Positions 1-5,918 are shown, counted from the stretch's first letter. The stretch is DNA of 8,897 bases from Alphaproteobacteria bacterium (GCA_004356335.1 SMXP01000165.1:1-8897), one strand, 5' to 3'. Made by a program: numbers and translations. Notes: generated by a model from the letters alone, not told the origin.

Positions 1-282
1 AACGGTGACGGACGAACCGATTTGGCGCAAAGGGGTTTCCGATTTGGTTACCGTAACGATGACCTCCTCCGATTCTAAATCCGTCGGCTGAGCCAATGCA
101 TCATGAAGATTGATTATGGCGCTCAGTGCGAGAGCAATACTAAAAAAGGACCTAGAGCATTTTCGAGCGAAGTGGACACCGGTTCGCGTTAAGAAAATGC
201 GACCAAACAAAGACTTAGAGCGTTTTCGCGATTCTATTAAGTTCGGAAATGCTCTAGGTGACTGTGTAGCGAAAACAAACAT
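1..282 (-). CDS. btuB: BtuB-like TonB-dependent cobalamin receptor, N-terminal part, cut by window edge
   Basis: The frame is open from ATG at 282-280 to the window edge, giving 94 residues and no stop. A GGAG ribosome binding site lies at 293-290, 7 nt before the ATG, and an in-frame TAA lies just upstream, so this start is well supported. Residues 45-64 form a hydrophobic signal-peptide core (SFFSIALALS onward) ending in DALA before QPTD. Residues 72-78 (EEVIVTV) are a TonB box, and the following KSETPLRQIGSSVTV is typical of the start of the plug domain in BtuB-type receptors. Known role of the family: TonB-driven import of cobalamin across the outer membrane. The cobalamin riboswitch upstream on the same strand supports the substrate. 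Odd: residues 9-44 are encoded by a 106-bp repeat, giving an unusually long, basic N-region. Most of the barrel is outside the window, so other corrinoid receptors remain possible. Confidence 0.85.
   Translation of the reverse strand, partial: MFVFATQSPRAFPNLIESRKRSKSLFGRIFLTRTGVHFARKCSRSFFSIALALSAIINLHDALAQPTDLESEEVIVTVTKSETPLRQIGSSVTV
152..257 (+). repeat. Mosaic palindromic repeat, type A, copy 1 (inside btuB signal-peptide region)
   Basis: This 106-bp element is bounded by CTAG at both ends, and its perfect 13-bp terminal inverted repeat (ACCTAGAGCATTT, counting two flanking bases) spans 150-162 and 247-259. It has two hairpin-forming modules. The first contains GCATTTTC paired with GAAAATGC, and the second contains GAGCGTTT near-paired with AAATGCTC. 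They are joined by the linker GCGACCAAACAAAGACTTAG at 199-218. It matches the copy at 8580-8685 in reverse orientation with about 4 differences in 106. Read on the minus strand it is stop-free and in frame with btuB. The plus strand also has a stop-free frame through it, which creates a spurious open frame at 110-301. Confidence 0.93.
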
Positions 283-289
283 GCGACGT

Positions 290-321
290 CTCCAACGTTA
301 AAGTTGACCTAAAAGTTGGAG
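290..321 (-). promoter_or_regulatory. Stem-loop sequestering the btuB ribosome binding site
   Basis: On the minus strand CTCCAAC (321-315) is perfectly complementary to GTTGGAG (296-290), which contains the GGAG ribosome binding site of the btuB-like gene. The loop is about 18 nt. If formed, the 7-bp stem would occlude translation initiation. Lying downstream of the cobalamin aptamer, it is a natural candidate for the expression platform, and translational control is the common mode in proteobacterial cobalamin riboswitches. The pairing is seen directly. Its coupling to ligand binding is inferred. Confidence 0.6.
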
Positions 322-461
322 TCGCTTACGGCTTTCGCCTTATTCCGACGGGTGATTTGGAAATTCCCAAGCCCTGACGGAAACCACCTGCGGTCCAACC
401 TTATTAGGTGTCGCCGCTACGGGTTCCCGCACCATAGGCAAATCCCGACCATGGTTGGACG

Positions 462-662
462 ACGTTGACGGCAGGTTTCCTGGCTGACGAGTCTGCGCCC
501 CCGGCGCGCCTTCCCAAGACATCTCTTTCAACAATTCAAGATCACGTCTCAGTGGCGATGTGCGCCGATGGCTCCTCGATTACAGTTGCGGGGACAGCTG
601 CAGATTAAGCGCAGAACGCTTCACTGCATTCCCTTTTAACCTCCGAAGAGGCACCATCACGT
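462..662 (-). promoter_or_regulatory. Cobalamin (B12) riboswitch
   Basis: Read on the minus strand the segment carries the conserved cobalamin aptamer blocks in the right order: GGTGCC near the 5' end, a short TTCG-capped hairpin, AAAAGGGAAT, GCTGTCCCCGCAACTGTAA, GCCACTGAG, TTGGGAAGGCGC, and the 3' box AGCCAGGAAACCTGCC. The ends can form the closing P1 stem: ACGTGATGG (662-654) pairs with CCGTCAACGT (471-462), with one G-U pair and one bulge. Known role: adenosylcobalamin or a related corrinoid binds the RNA and lowers expression of the downstream gene. About 180 nt of further leader, including the ribosome-binding-site hairpin, lie between the aptamer and the btuB-like start at 282. Any open reading frames across this segment are artefacts of the structured RNA. 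Confidence 0.94.
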
Positions 663-900
663 AGAAAGCTAGAAGAAGAGTTTTCCAATTGCAAGGTTTG
701 ATTGGGAGTCGCACATTTCCGCGATGTTCATGCGGTGCCGGCCGGACAAGACTTTGATTTTCGTGCACCCGCCAGCTTTTCTTTGGTCCTGACATCGGCA
801 ATGAGATGTATGGCTTGGTTCGACAGTGCCTCAACTGGGCGACGTGCCGATGGTCAAATCAATCTCTCATCGGGCACCAAAAATATTCGTGCTGTAAGTC
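663..900. other. Gene-free spacer between the GntR gene and the riboswitch
   Basis: No convincing coding frame was found on either strand. One imperfect hairpin stands out: GTGCCGATG (844-852) and CATCGGGCAC (868-877), a 9-bp stem with one bulged base. It lies 24 nt past the end of the regulator gene on the minus strand. It has no T-run on either side, so it is not a clear intrinsic terminator, but it may mark or protect the 3' end of the regulator transcript. The promoter for the riboswitch transcript should also lie here, but no strong sigma-70-like match was seen. Confidence 0.5.
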
Positions 901-1698
901 CTAAGCGGTGTGTTGTGTCCACTGGGATTGGCCGGACCCATCAGGCCGTTTCACGAGATGTGTATGGTGCTGGTAATGATCGGCGCGATAATAGGCGTCC
1001 ATGCGAACGACCGGCCGGTAATTCTTGCTGTTGGCGATGACTTGCATGTGCACAAGCGGTGCCCCAACATCGATCTCGAGTTTTTTCGCATTGCGTGGAT
1101 CGGCAAGGGTGGCGCCAATCAATTGATCCGCGTTGCCGAGTTCGACGCCTTTTTCTTCCAATACAGTGAGCAGAGACTTGGTTGAAATTTCTTCAGGCGT
1201 GAACTCAATTCCGAGGTCGCTTGGAAAATAGGCGGTCACATAGCCGATCCGAACACCTTTTGATAGACGCACATAAGATACTTGAATGACGCGGTCACTC
1301 CGACCTAGGGCGAGATCCTTACGTGTCTCATCGCTCGGTTCGACTATGTCAATATCTATGTCGATAACTTCGGTTCGTTCCACCATGTGCGACAGATGGC
1401 GCAACAGGCGGCCGAACTCACTTGTCGCGGGAGTCTTGTTTGTGCCTTCCATGACAAAAGTGCCGCGACCTTGCTCGCGAACCACCAATTGCTCACGCTC
1501 CAGGAGATCGATGGCCTTACGAATTGTGATGCGGGAGACGTTAAACGTATTGCACAATTCTACTTCGGTTGGCACTTGCTGGCCAACTTTCAAATAGCCG
1601 GAGTAAATCCAGTCTCGTACGGTCAAATAGATCTGATAATAGATCGGCAGCTTTAGCCGCTTGTCGCAAAAGTTTGCATTCTCATCGGTTAAAGACAT
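901..1698 (-). CDS. GntR-family transcriptional regulator, HutC subfamily (UTRA effector domain)
   Basis: The protein has 265 residues, a usual length for the subfamily. Residues about 17-82 form the GntR winged helix-turn-helix: IYYQIYLTVRDWI, then P43-TEVELC, the recognition-helix segment VSRITIRKAIDLL, and the wing with GRGTFV at 77-82. Residues about 105-245 fit a UTRA ligand-binding domain, with VIQVSYVRLS, the middle segment TAYFPSDLG, and a late MDAYYRADHYQ typical of the C-terminal strand. Known family role: DNA binding relieved by a small effector. The effector cannot be read from sequence. The start at 1698 is the only Met before residue 85. Its ribosome binding site is weak (GGA close to the ATG). 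The gene is divergent from the ferredoxin and oxidoreductase genes, so it is likely their regulator (inference), possibly also of itself. A repeat element begins 17 bp upstream of the start. Confidence 0.92.
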   Translation of the reverse strand: MSLTDENANFCDKRLKLPIYYQIYLTVRDWIYSGYLKVGQQVPTEVELCNTFNVSRITIRKAIDLLEREQLVVREQGRGTFVMEGTNKTPATSEFGRLLRHLSHMVERTEVIDIDIDIVEPSDETRKDLALGRSDRVIQVSYVRLSKGVRIGYVTAYFPSDLGIEFTPEEISTKSLLTVLEEKGVELGNADQLIGATLADPRNAKKLEIDVGAPLVHMQVIANSKNYRPVVRMDAYYRADHYQHHTHLVKRPDGSGQSQWTQHTA

Positions 1699-1714
1699 GA
1701 TCCAAATTCACGCT

Positions 1715-1869
1715 TTAGAGTGTTTCCAGGAGTGAAGACCGTCCTACAAGGTCAATCGATCCGGTGGATCGATTGAAGGGATGAACGGACCCGGTTTTCC
1801 GTCCGGAAACACGATAAAACAACAACTTAGGGTCAGGTTTTGATTCCATCAAAACCGGAAAGACCCTAG
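1715..1869 (+). repeat. Mosaic palindromic repeat, enlarged variant with nested hairpin
   Basis: The element runs from TTAGAGTGTTTCC to ACCCTAG, 155 bp against 106 for standard copies. The right module (about 1828-1869, GGGTCAGGTTTTGATTCCATCAAAACC and so on) is nearly the same as the right module at 5982-6024. The linker is degenerate (GATAAAACAACAACTTAG). The left module keeps an outer 8-bp stem GTGTTTCC/GGAAACAC but contains about 49 extra bases. These include a perfect 11-bp stem at 1752-1762/1766-1776 (TCAATCGATCC, loop GGT). It lies in the 5' leader or promoter region of the GntR gene, 17 bp from its start codon. Confidence 0.75.
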
Positions 1870-2245
1870 AGCCCCACGGCGGATTTATTTTGCGTCCTCG
1901 CTAGGGCTCGAGCACAGTGTCCAAAACCATTAAACACCGGGCAATCCGCTGCGGCCCGACCTCTATGACCAAAGGCCGCTGTCATCTAATGATAATGAAA
2001 CTAATAATTAATAAGGTCTTATCAAAATAACAAGTAGCTTTGGCTGTGGTTGTTCACCTGTAAAACAACCAAGGATTGCCGCTCGCGGGGCTGTTCCCAT
2101 TTTGTTTGGCCGGGCCATTTGCTGCGCGAAACGGACGGGCAGTGGGCTTTTTTGGCGCTTTGCGTCGGGATGGGCTAAATCCCGCGCTTGGCTTCAACCA
2201 AGAAGTGGTTATATAAGCGCAGCGGATTTGGCCCGGAACGCCGCT
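1870..2245. other. Divergent intergenic region with dyads, likely promoter/operator zone
   Basis: No gene is supported here. An AT-rich block at about 1985-2040 stands out from the surroundings and is the natural place for divergent promoters. It contains the dyad ATAAG-GT-CTTAT at 2011-2022. On the minus strand a TTGATA hexamer overlaps the same site. Next to it is an 8-bp perfect inverted repeat, TGGTTGTT (2047-2054) and AACAACCA (2064-2071), with a 9-base spacer. A further dyad, CGGGAT/ATCCCG, lies at 2166-2184. GntR-type regulators bind short palindromes, so the dyads are operator candidates. Which one is used is not decided by the sequence. Confidence 0.4.
2188..2215 (+). promoter_or_regulatory. 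Candidate sigma-70-type promoter for the ferredoxin and oxidoreductase genes
   Basis: TTGGCT at 2188-2193 and TATATA at 2210-2215 are 16 bp apart, each matching four of six consensus positions. Transcription would begin near 2222 and run through the repeat at 2246-2352 before the ferredoxin start at 2404. The CTTGG/CCAAG hairpin overlapping the -35 may be coincidental. This is a motif guess only. Confidence 0.3.
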
Positions 2246-2352
2246 CTAGACCCCGTTCACAATTCATTGAATCAGGGAACGGGGGTCTAGATTTGTTGTT
2301 GGTCGCGCATTCGAACCCAAAAACCGCGTACACTTTTTGTGAATGCGCTCCA
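2246..2352 (-). repeat. Mosaic palindromic repeat, hybrid copy with a different partner module
   Basis: The element starts with CTAG at 2246-2249. Its first module, CTAGACCCCGTTC (2246-2258) paired with GAACGGGGGTCTAG (2277-2290) with a single bulge, is not seen elsewhere in the window. Its second module (2302-2350) is identical over about 49 bp to those at 5919-5970 (opposite strand) and 8840-8889. The linker between them is degenerate (ATTTGTTGTTGGTC). It lies 51 bp upstream of the ferredoxin start, inside the likely 5' leader. Confidence 0.85.
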
Positions 2353-2403
2353 CCGTAACAACGGTCACCTTAAGAACGGCCGAAAAAGGGAAATGGAAAA
2401 CCC

Positions 2404-2724
2404 ATGGCGAAGCTCTATGTGACACGACGGGACGGTACTCAAGTCGAGCTTGACGGGACGACAGACGGCCGGTCGATCATGGAGGTGTTGCGCGATCAGG
2501 ACATTGATGTGGAGGCGGTCTGCGGCGGGTGTTGTTCCTGTGCCACCTGTCATGTTTTTGTCGACGATGCCTGGTTGACCCAATTGCCGGAACGGGGTGA
2601 CGATGAGACCGAACTGGTGGAATCAACAGAGCACTTTCACGGCGATCATTCACGGTTGAGCTGCCAGATTCCCTTTAGCGACGACTTAGACGGCCTCAAA
2701 CTCACGGTGGCACCGGAAGAATAG
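2404..2724 (+). CDS. [2Fe-2S] ferredoxin, putidaredoxin/adrenodoxin type
   Basis: The 106-residue protein has the usual length for this family. The cluster ligands fit C40-x5-C46-x2-C49-x37-C87, the vertebrate/bacterial-P450-type spacing, with Cys43 and Cys44 as extra cysteines within the loop GGCCSCATCH. The N-terminal KLYVTRRDGTQVELDG is the typical beta-hairpin and IMEVLRDQ the first helix. The acidic segment LPERGDDETELVE matches the partner-recognition helix of the class. Known role: soluble one-electron carrier for cytochromes P450, Rieske oxygenases or flavoenzymes. None of those oxygenases is in the window, so the partner may be the downstream flavoenzyme (inference) or lie elsewhere. 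The start ATG at 2404 follows a purine-rich stretch (AAAAAGGGAAATGGA). Transcription is likely shared with the gene at 2895, 170 bp downstream. Confidence 0.95.
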   Translation: MAKLYVTRRDGTQVELDGTTDGRSIMEVLRDQDIDVEAVCGGCCSCATCHVFVDDAWLTQLPERGDDETELVESTEHFHGDHSRLSCQIPFSDDLDGLKLTVAPEE

Positions 2725-2763
2725 AAATACCCCGCGGGGTCTGTTGGGACGACGCCCGTTTCT

Positions 2764-2813
2764 CTAGAGCGCATTCAGGAAAACCGGGTCCACTTTTCCT
2801 GAAAACGCTCTAG
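2764..2813 (+). repeat. Short single-module palindromic repeat between ferredoxin and oxidoreductase genes
   Basis: This 50-bp element has perfect 8-bp ends, CTAGAGCG and CGCTCTAG. After a 2-base mismatch, TTCAGGAAAA pairs with TTTTCCTGAA. It is one long hairpin with a short loop around CCGGGTCCAC, without the linker or second module of the other copies. It shares GGAAAACCGGGTCC with the element at 1715-1869, reverse-complemented. It has no T-run, so it is not a classical terminator, but such a hairpin in the intergenic mRNA could affect stability or relative expression of the two genes. A separate 10-bp palindrome CCCCGCGGGG lies just upstream at 2730-2739. Confidence 0.85.
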
Positions 2814-2894
2814 CGGTTCTATGTTGTAACGCTCAGGCGGCAGGGCTCCTATGGACACCGGCACGGAATAGGTTCCCGATCAGAACGAGTGATC

Positions 2895-4886
2895 ATGACA
2901 ATTCAATCCCATCCCGTTTATCCGCATTTGTTCTCACCGATCAAACTCGCCGGAAAATCCCTGCGCAATAGAATTGTCCATGCGTCTATGACCACGCGGT
3001 TTGCTTCGGACAGCCGCGTTAGCGACCGTTTGGTGACCTATTCCGCCAATCGCGCCAAGGGTGGGGCGGCGATGGTCATTAGCGAGCCGCTGAGCTCTAT
3101 TCCGGGGCAGCGATCCACCCATAAGGTGTGCGCCTTTAACGACGATGATTTTGACGGCTTAAAACGTTGGGCGGATGCTGTGGAAAGTGAAGATTGCCGG
3201 ATGTTGGGACAGCTTCAACATCCCGGCCGCGCCAGCCACGATCGCGGCCATATGTCCCAGGCGATCGGCGTCTCGTCCTTGCCTGACGATCTGAGTTGGA
3301 CCGTCCCGCGCGTGCTATCGATGGATGAAATAAAATGGATGAATGACTGCTTTGCCGATTCGGCACGCCGGCTCAAGCAAGCAGGCTGGAGTGGTGTGGA
3401 ACTTTCCGCCGGACATGGGCATTTGTTCCATCAATTTCTCTCCCCCTGGTCAAATAGGCGTGAAGACGAATATGGCGGCAATTTAGAAAATCGCACGCGA
3501 CAATTGCGCGACCTTATTCATGCCGTGCGGGCCGCGTGCGGTGGCGATTTCATCATCGGGCTGAAATTGCCGGGCGATGACGGGGTTCCGGGCGGCATCG
3601 ATCTCGACGAAGCGGAACGGATTACCGGCCGAATCGCCCAAGACGGTCTGGTCGATTTCTTTTGTTTCGTTCAAGGCGCCCATGGGGCAAGTCTGGCTCT
3701 GCACCTTCCCGATACACATGGGCCCCGGGCACCTTATTTACCGATGATCAAGCGGCTGCGTAGCGCAACGAGCGGCATTCCGGTAATCGCCATCGGTCTG
3801 TTGACCGATCCGAATGAAGCCGAAGAGGTCATCGCCAATGAAACGGCTGAGCTGGTTGGCCTTGGCAGAGCGCTGGTTACCGATCCGGCTTGGCCCAAAA
3901 AAGCGCAAGAGGCCCGCGAGGCCGACATCCGCTATTGCGTATCTTGCAATAATTGCTGGGGCGTCATCACGACGGGTCATTCCATTCAATGCGATAACAA
4001 TCCTCGGCTGGCGGAACCTGACGAAGTCGATTGGAAGCCGAAACGTGTCGATCAGGCGAAGAAAGTCGTCATTGTGGGCGCGGGAATAGCCGGATTAGAA
4101 GCCGGTTGGGTGGCCGCAACGCGCGGTCATCACGTAACAATATTTGGCGCGTCATCGGAAGTCGGCGGCAAAACACGTTTGCATGCGGCTCTGCCGGGCG
4201 GCGAGAACCTCAGCAGCATCTACGATTTTCAGTTTCTTATGGCGCAGCGGGCGAATGTAAAATTTGAACTTGGAGTCACCGCCTCAGCGGACGACATCTT
4301 ATCGCTTCAGCCGGATGAAATTGTTCTGGCGACCGGTGCCGACATGATGTGGCCAAACTGTTTGCCCGCAGACTACAAAAATGACGAGATATTTCTCGAT
4401 TTACGCGCGATCGTGCCGCATTTTCTGGGTCGTTCCAAGGAGCAAAGCGGTACATTGGTGCTATATGATCACGACCAGACAGTCGGCACGTATGATGCGG
4501 TGTTGTTGCTTTCGGATTTCTTCGAGCGCACATTTATCGTAACACCGCGCGAAGAAATCGCTCATGAGGAATCGATTGTCGCCCGTCAAGGTATCTTTCA
4601 ACGCCTGTACGAACGTCGAATTCAAATAGTACCTATGAGTGATTTGCTTGCCGACTCAAAATTCGATGAGGGGCGCGTGATGTACAAGAACGTCATCACT
4701 GGAGACGTTGCTGAAATCACCGACGTGGCGCTTCTGACATATTCGACGCCTCGGATCCCGCGTATCGATTTGTTGGAGCCCTTGAAGCAAAAGGGCCTTT
4801 CGCCCCATTTGATTGGCGATTGTCTGACGCCGCGTTATGTCATGGAAGCAACGCACGAAGGGTATCAGATCGGCAATGTTCTATAG
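2895..4886 (+). CDS. FMN/[4Fe-4S]/FAD oxidoreductase of the OYE / dienoyl-CoA reductase / trimethylamine dehydrogenase superfamily
   Basis: Residue numbers count from GTG 2889. ATG 2895 (residue 3) has a better ribosome binding site (GAG, 5 nt spacing) and is preferred, giving 663 residues. Residues about 11-345 form the FMN-binding TIM barrel, with GQLQHPGR at 107-114 and the family signature QFLSPWSNRREDEYGG at 182-197. C350, C353, C356 and C368 (CxxCxxC-x11-C) bind a [4Fe-4S] cluster. VIVGAGIAGLEAG at 394-406 is the FAD dinucleotide-binding motif, and ATGA at 481-484 the matching ATG motif. Length and domain order fit the multidomain reductases (FadH, BaiCD/BaiH, DgcA, trimethylamine dehydrogenase). 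By manual alignment FadH Tyr166 corresponds to His178, while FadH His252 may correspond to His265. Trimethylamine dehydrogenase Tyr169/His172 correspond to Ser173/His176. The substrate is therefore uncertain: enoate or dienone reduction and oxidative N-demethylation are both possible. Confidence 0.93.
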   Translation: MTIQSHPVYPHLFSPIKLAGKSLRNRIVHASMTTRFASDSRVSDRLVTYSANRAKGGAAMVISEPLSSIPGQRSTHKVCAFNDDDFDGLKRWADAVESEDCRMLGQLQHPGRASHDRGHMSQAIGVSSLPDDLSWTVPRVLSMDEIKWMNDCFADSARRLKQAGWSGVELSAGHGHLFHQFLSPWSNRREDEYGGNLENRTRQLRDLIHAVRAACGGDFIIGLKLPGDDGVPGGIDLDEAERITGRIAQDGLVDFFCFVQGAHGASLALHLPDTHGPRAPYLPMIKRLRSATSGIPVIAIGLLTDPNEAEEVIANETAELVGLGRALVTDPAWPKKAQEAREADIRYCVSCNNCWGVITTGHSIQCDNNPRLAEPDEVDWKPKRVDQAKKVVIVGAGIAGLEAGWVAATRGHHVTIFGASSEVGGKTRLHAALPGGENLSSIYDFQFLMAQRANVKFELGVTASADDILSLQPDEIVLATGADMMWPNCLPADYKNDEIFLDLRAIVPHFLGRSKEQSGTLVLYDHDQTVGTYDAVLLLSDFFERTFIVTPREEIAHEESIVARQGIFQRLYERRIQIVPMSDLLADSKFDEGRVMYKNVITGDVAEITDVALLTYSTPRIPRIDLLEPLKQKGLSPHLIGDCLTPRYVMEATHEGYQIGNVL

Positions 4887-4941
4887 GCGTGCGCGTGACG
4901 TCATCGTGTTAAAAAGGTTTGTCTGTCAGCCGACGGTGTCT

Positions 4942-5685
4942 TCAGTATAGTGTTTCCTCTTGCAGCTCGACCAGCTCGTAATAGGTTTGCATATATCCGC
5001 CTATATCGCCTTTGAGGAAGGTGAAATTACCGTCATTGGTGCACCAAATATCGTAAAGTGGATGTTCTTCCGGTAGGCCGGGCGACGATACAAACCGAAA
5101 ATGAAGGGCATCGAACGTGCCGGCTTTCACGGTGAGTTTTTCTTCACCGACGAAATCCATACCCATTGCAATGGGGAACAACATGGGTCCGGTGGCGCCC
5201 CGATGGTCCGGCGACGACAACAAAAGCGGATCGATCAATTGTGTGCCTTGCCCTTTGGACAAGTCGAAATGCTTGAAGTGCCAGGCGTCACACGCGATGG
5301 CGTGATTTTGAAAACTCTTGAGCGGTCGATCCAGGTCCACGCGTTGGCTGATCCGCCCTTCGAGCGCCGTGAAGGTTTCGCATTCGGCCACGGTGGGGCT
5401 GAACCTGAACCATCCCGATCCCACAAAGCGATCGCCCACCGTAAGCCTGACGAAGCAGTCAAGCGGTAGCCAGTTCTGGTCAAGACTATAGGTGATATCG
5501 CGCATCACGCTTGGCCGATCGTCTATTTCGCTGTGCGCGACGATCGACCGTTTGCCATCTGAATGCAGATTGACCGTGAAATATTCTCGCCCTCGGTTTT
5601 GATTTTTTCGTTCGGGTTTATTGCTGAGATATTCGATGACGCCGCGTACGGTCTTATGATCTCGCTGTAAAATGTCGTCGCTCAT
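4942..5685 (-). CDS. Unrecognised 247-residue cytosolic protein, C-terminal half weakly DUF3108-like
   Basis: The start ATG at 5685 has AGGAG 10 nt upstream, and the frame ends at TGA 4944-4942. There is no signal peptide, no membrane segment and no cofactor motif that I recognise. The N-terminal half is rich in short beta-like stretches (YFTVNLHS, ITYSLDQNW, GWFRFSPT). The C-terminal part has a motif-like run: GEEKLTVKAGTFDALHFRF at 180-198, YDIWCTNDGNFTFLKG at 211-226, and YELVEL at 236-241. The pattern of thickened beta strands ending in a stated intermediate property is reminiscent of DUF3108 or lipocalin-like folds, but the resemblance is weak and from memory. It converges on the flavoenzyme gene, with 55 bp between the two stops and no clear terminator. 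It lies on the same strand as the TonB receptor but behind a terminator, so it probably has its own promoter. A role in the same pathway is only inferred from position. Confidence 0.82.
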   Translation of the reverse strand: MSDDILQRDHKTVRGVIEYLSNKPERKNQNRGREYFTVNLHSDGKRSIVAHSEIDDRPSVMRDITYSLDQNWLPLDCFVRLTVGDRFVGSGWFRFSPTVAECETFTALEGRISQRVDLDRPLKSFQNHAIACDAWHFKHFDLSKGQGTQLIDPLLLSSPDHRGATGPMLFPIAMGMDFVGEEKLTVKAGTFDALHFRFVSSPGLPEEHPLYDIWCTNDGNFTFLKGDIGGYMQTYYELVELQEETLY

Positions 5686-5753
5686 GGGGACCCGACTCCT
5701 GATAATATGCCGCGCTGACAGAGATGACCTTCCTACCGGAGGAACGCATTTGA

Positions 5754-5767
5754 ATAGCCTAGGCTAT
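5754..5767. promoter_or_regulatory. Perfect 14-bp palindrome, candidate operator
   Basis: ATAGCCTAGGCTAT is perfectly self-complementary. It lies about 69 bp upstream of the start of the 247-residue gene (minus strand), where its promoter would be expected. It contains CCTAGG, so it also carries the CTAG core seen at repeat ends. It could be an operator for an unidentified dimeric regulator or an unoccupied CTAG site. No matching copy was found elsewhere in the window. Confidence 0.35.
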
Positions 5768-5842
5768 GAAGAGGGAGCAAGGCCACACGGCATTGCGCAG
5801 CCGCGACGCGGTGCGGTCGGGCTCGCAAAGGGTTTGTCGACG

Positions 5843-5879
5843 AAAAACAGGCCGGGAAGCTCGAATGCCGCCCGGCCTG
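5843..5879 (-). terminator. Probable intrinsic terminator downstream of the TonB-dependent receptor gene
   Basis: On the minus strand CAGGCCGGG (5879-5871) pairs perfectly with CCCGGCCTG (5856-5848) across a 14-nt loop. TTTTT (5847-5843) follows immediately. The GC-rich 9-bp stem and T-run fit a Rho-independent terminator. It lies about 140 bp past the receptor stop codon, beyond the repeat at 5919-6024, and before the 247-residue gene. This argues that those two same-strand genes are separate transcription units. Confidence 0.75.
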
Positions 5880-5918
5880 CCGTTCTCTGGTGTGCCAAGT
5901 TTATGTGTCGATCGACTA

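Noticed and set aside
666..694. Possible promoter for the riboswitch transcript: TTGCAA (694-689) and TAGCTT (671-666), 17 bp apart
   Set aside because: The -10 matches only three of six positions, and the implied start near 660 would cut into the P1 stem of the aptamer. The promoter is probably further upstream.
340..834. Minus-strand open reading frames at 340-534 and 580-834
   Set aside because: They lie across the cobalamin riboswitch and its leader, and their sequences resemble no protein. The conserved RNA blocks explain the segment.
2764..2813. Hairpin after the ferredoxin gene as an intrinsic terminator
   Set aside because: No T-run follows on either strand, and the element belongs to the repeat family. 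Readthrough into the flavoenzyme gene remains plausible.
2889..2894. GTG at 2889 as start of the flavoenzyme
   Set aside because: Upstream spacing to a purine-rich site is poor, while ATG at 2895 has GAG at 5 nt spacing. The difference is only two residues.
2895..4886. Naming the flavoenzyme fadH (2,4-dienoyl-CoA reductase)
   Set aside because: The catalytic Tyr position is His and the neighbouring segment differs. No fatty-acid oxidation genes are nearby.
4887..4941. Terminator between the convergent flavoenzyme and 247-residue genes
   Set aside because: Only a short TGACGTCA palindrome (4896-4903) and an A-run were found, with no stem long enough next to a T-run.
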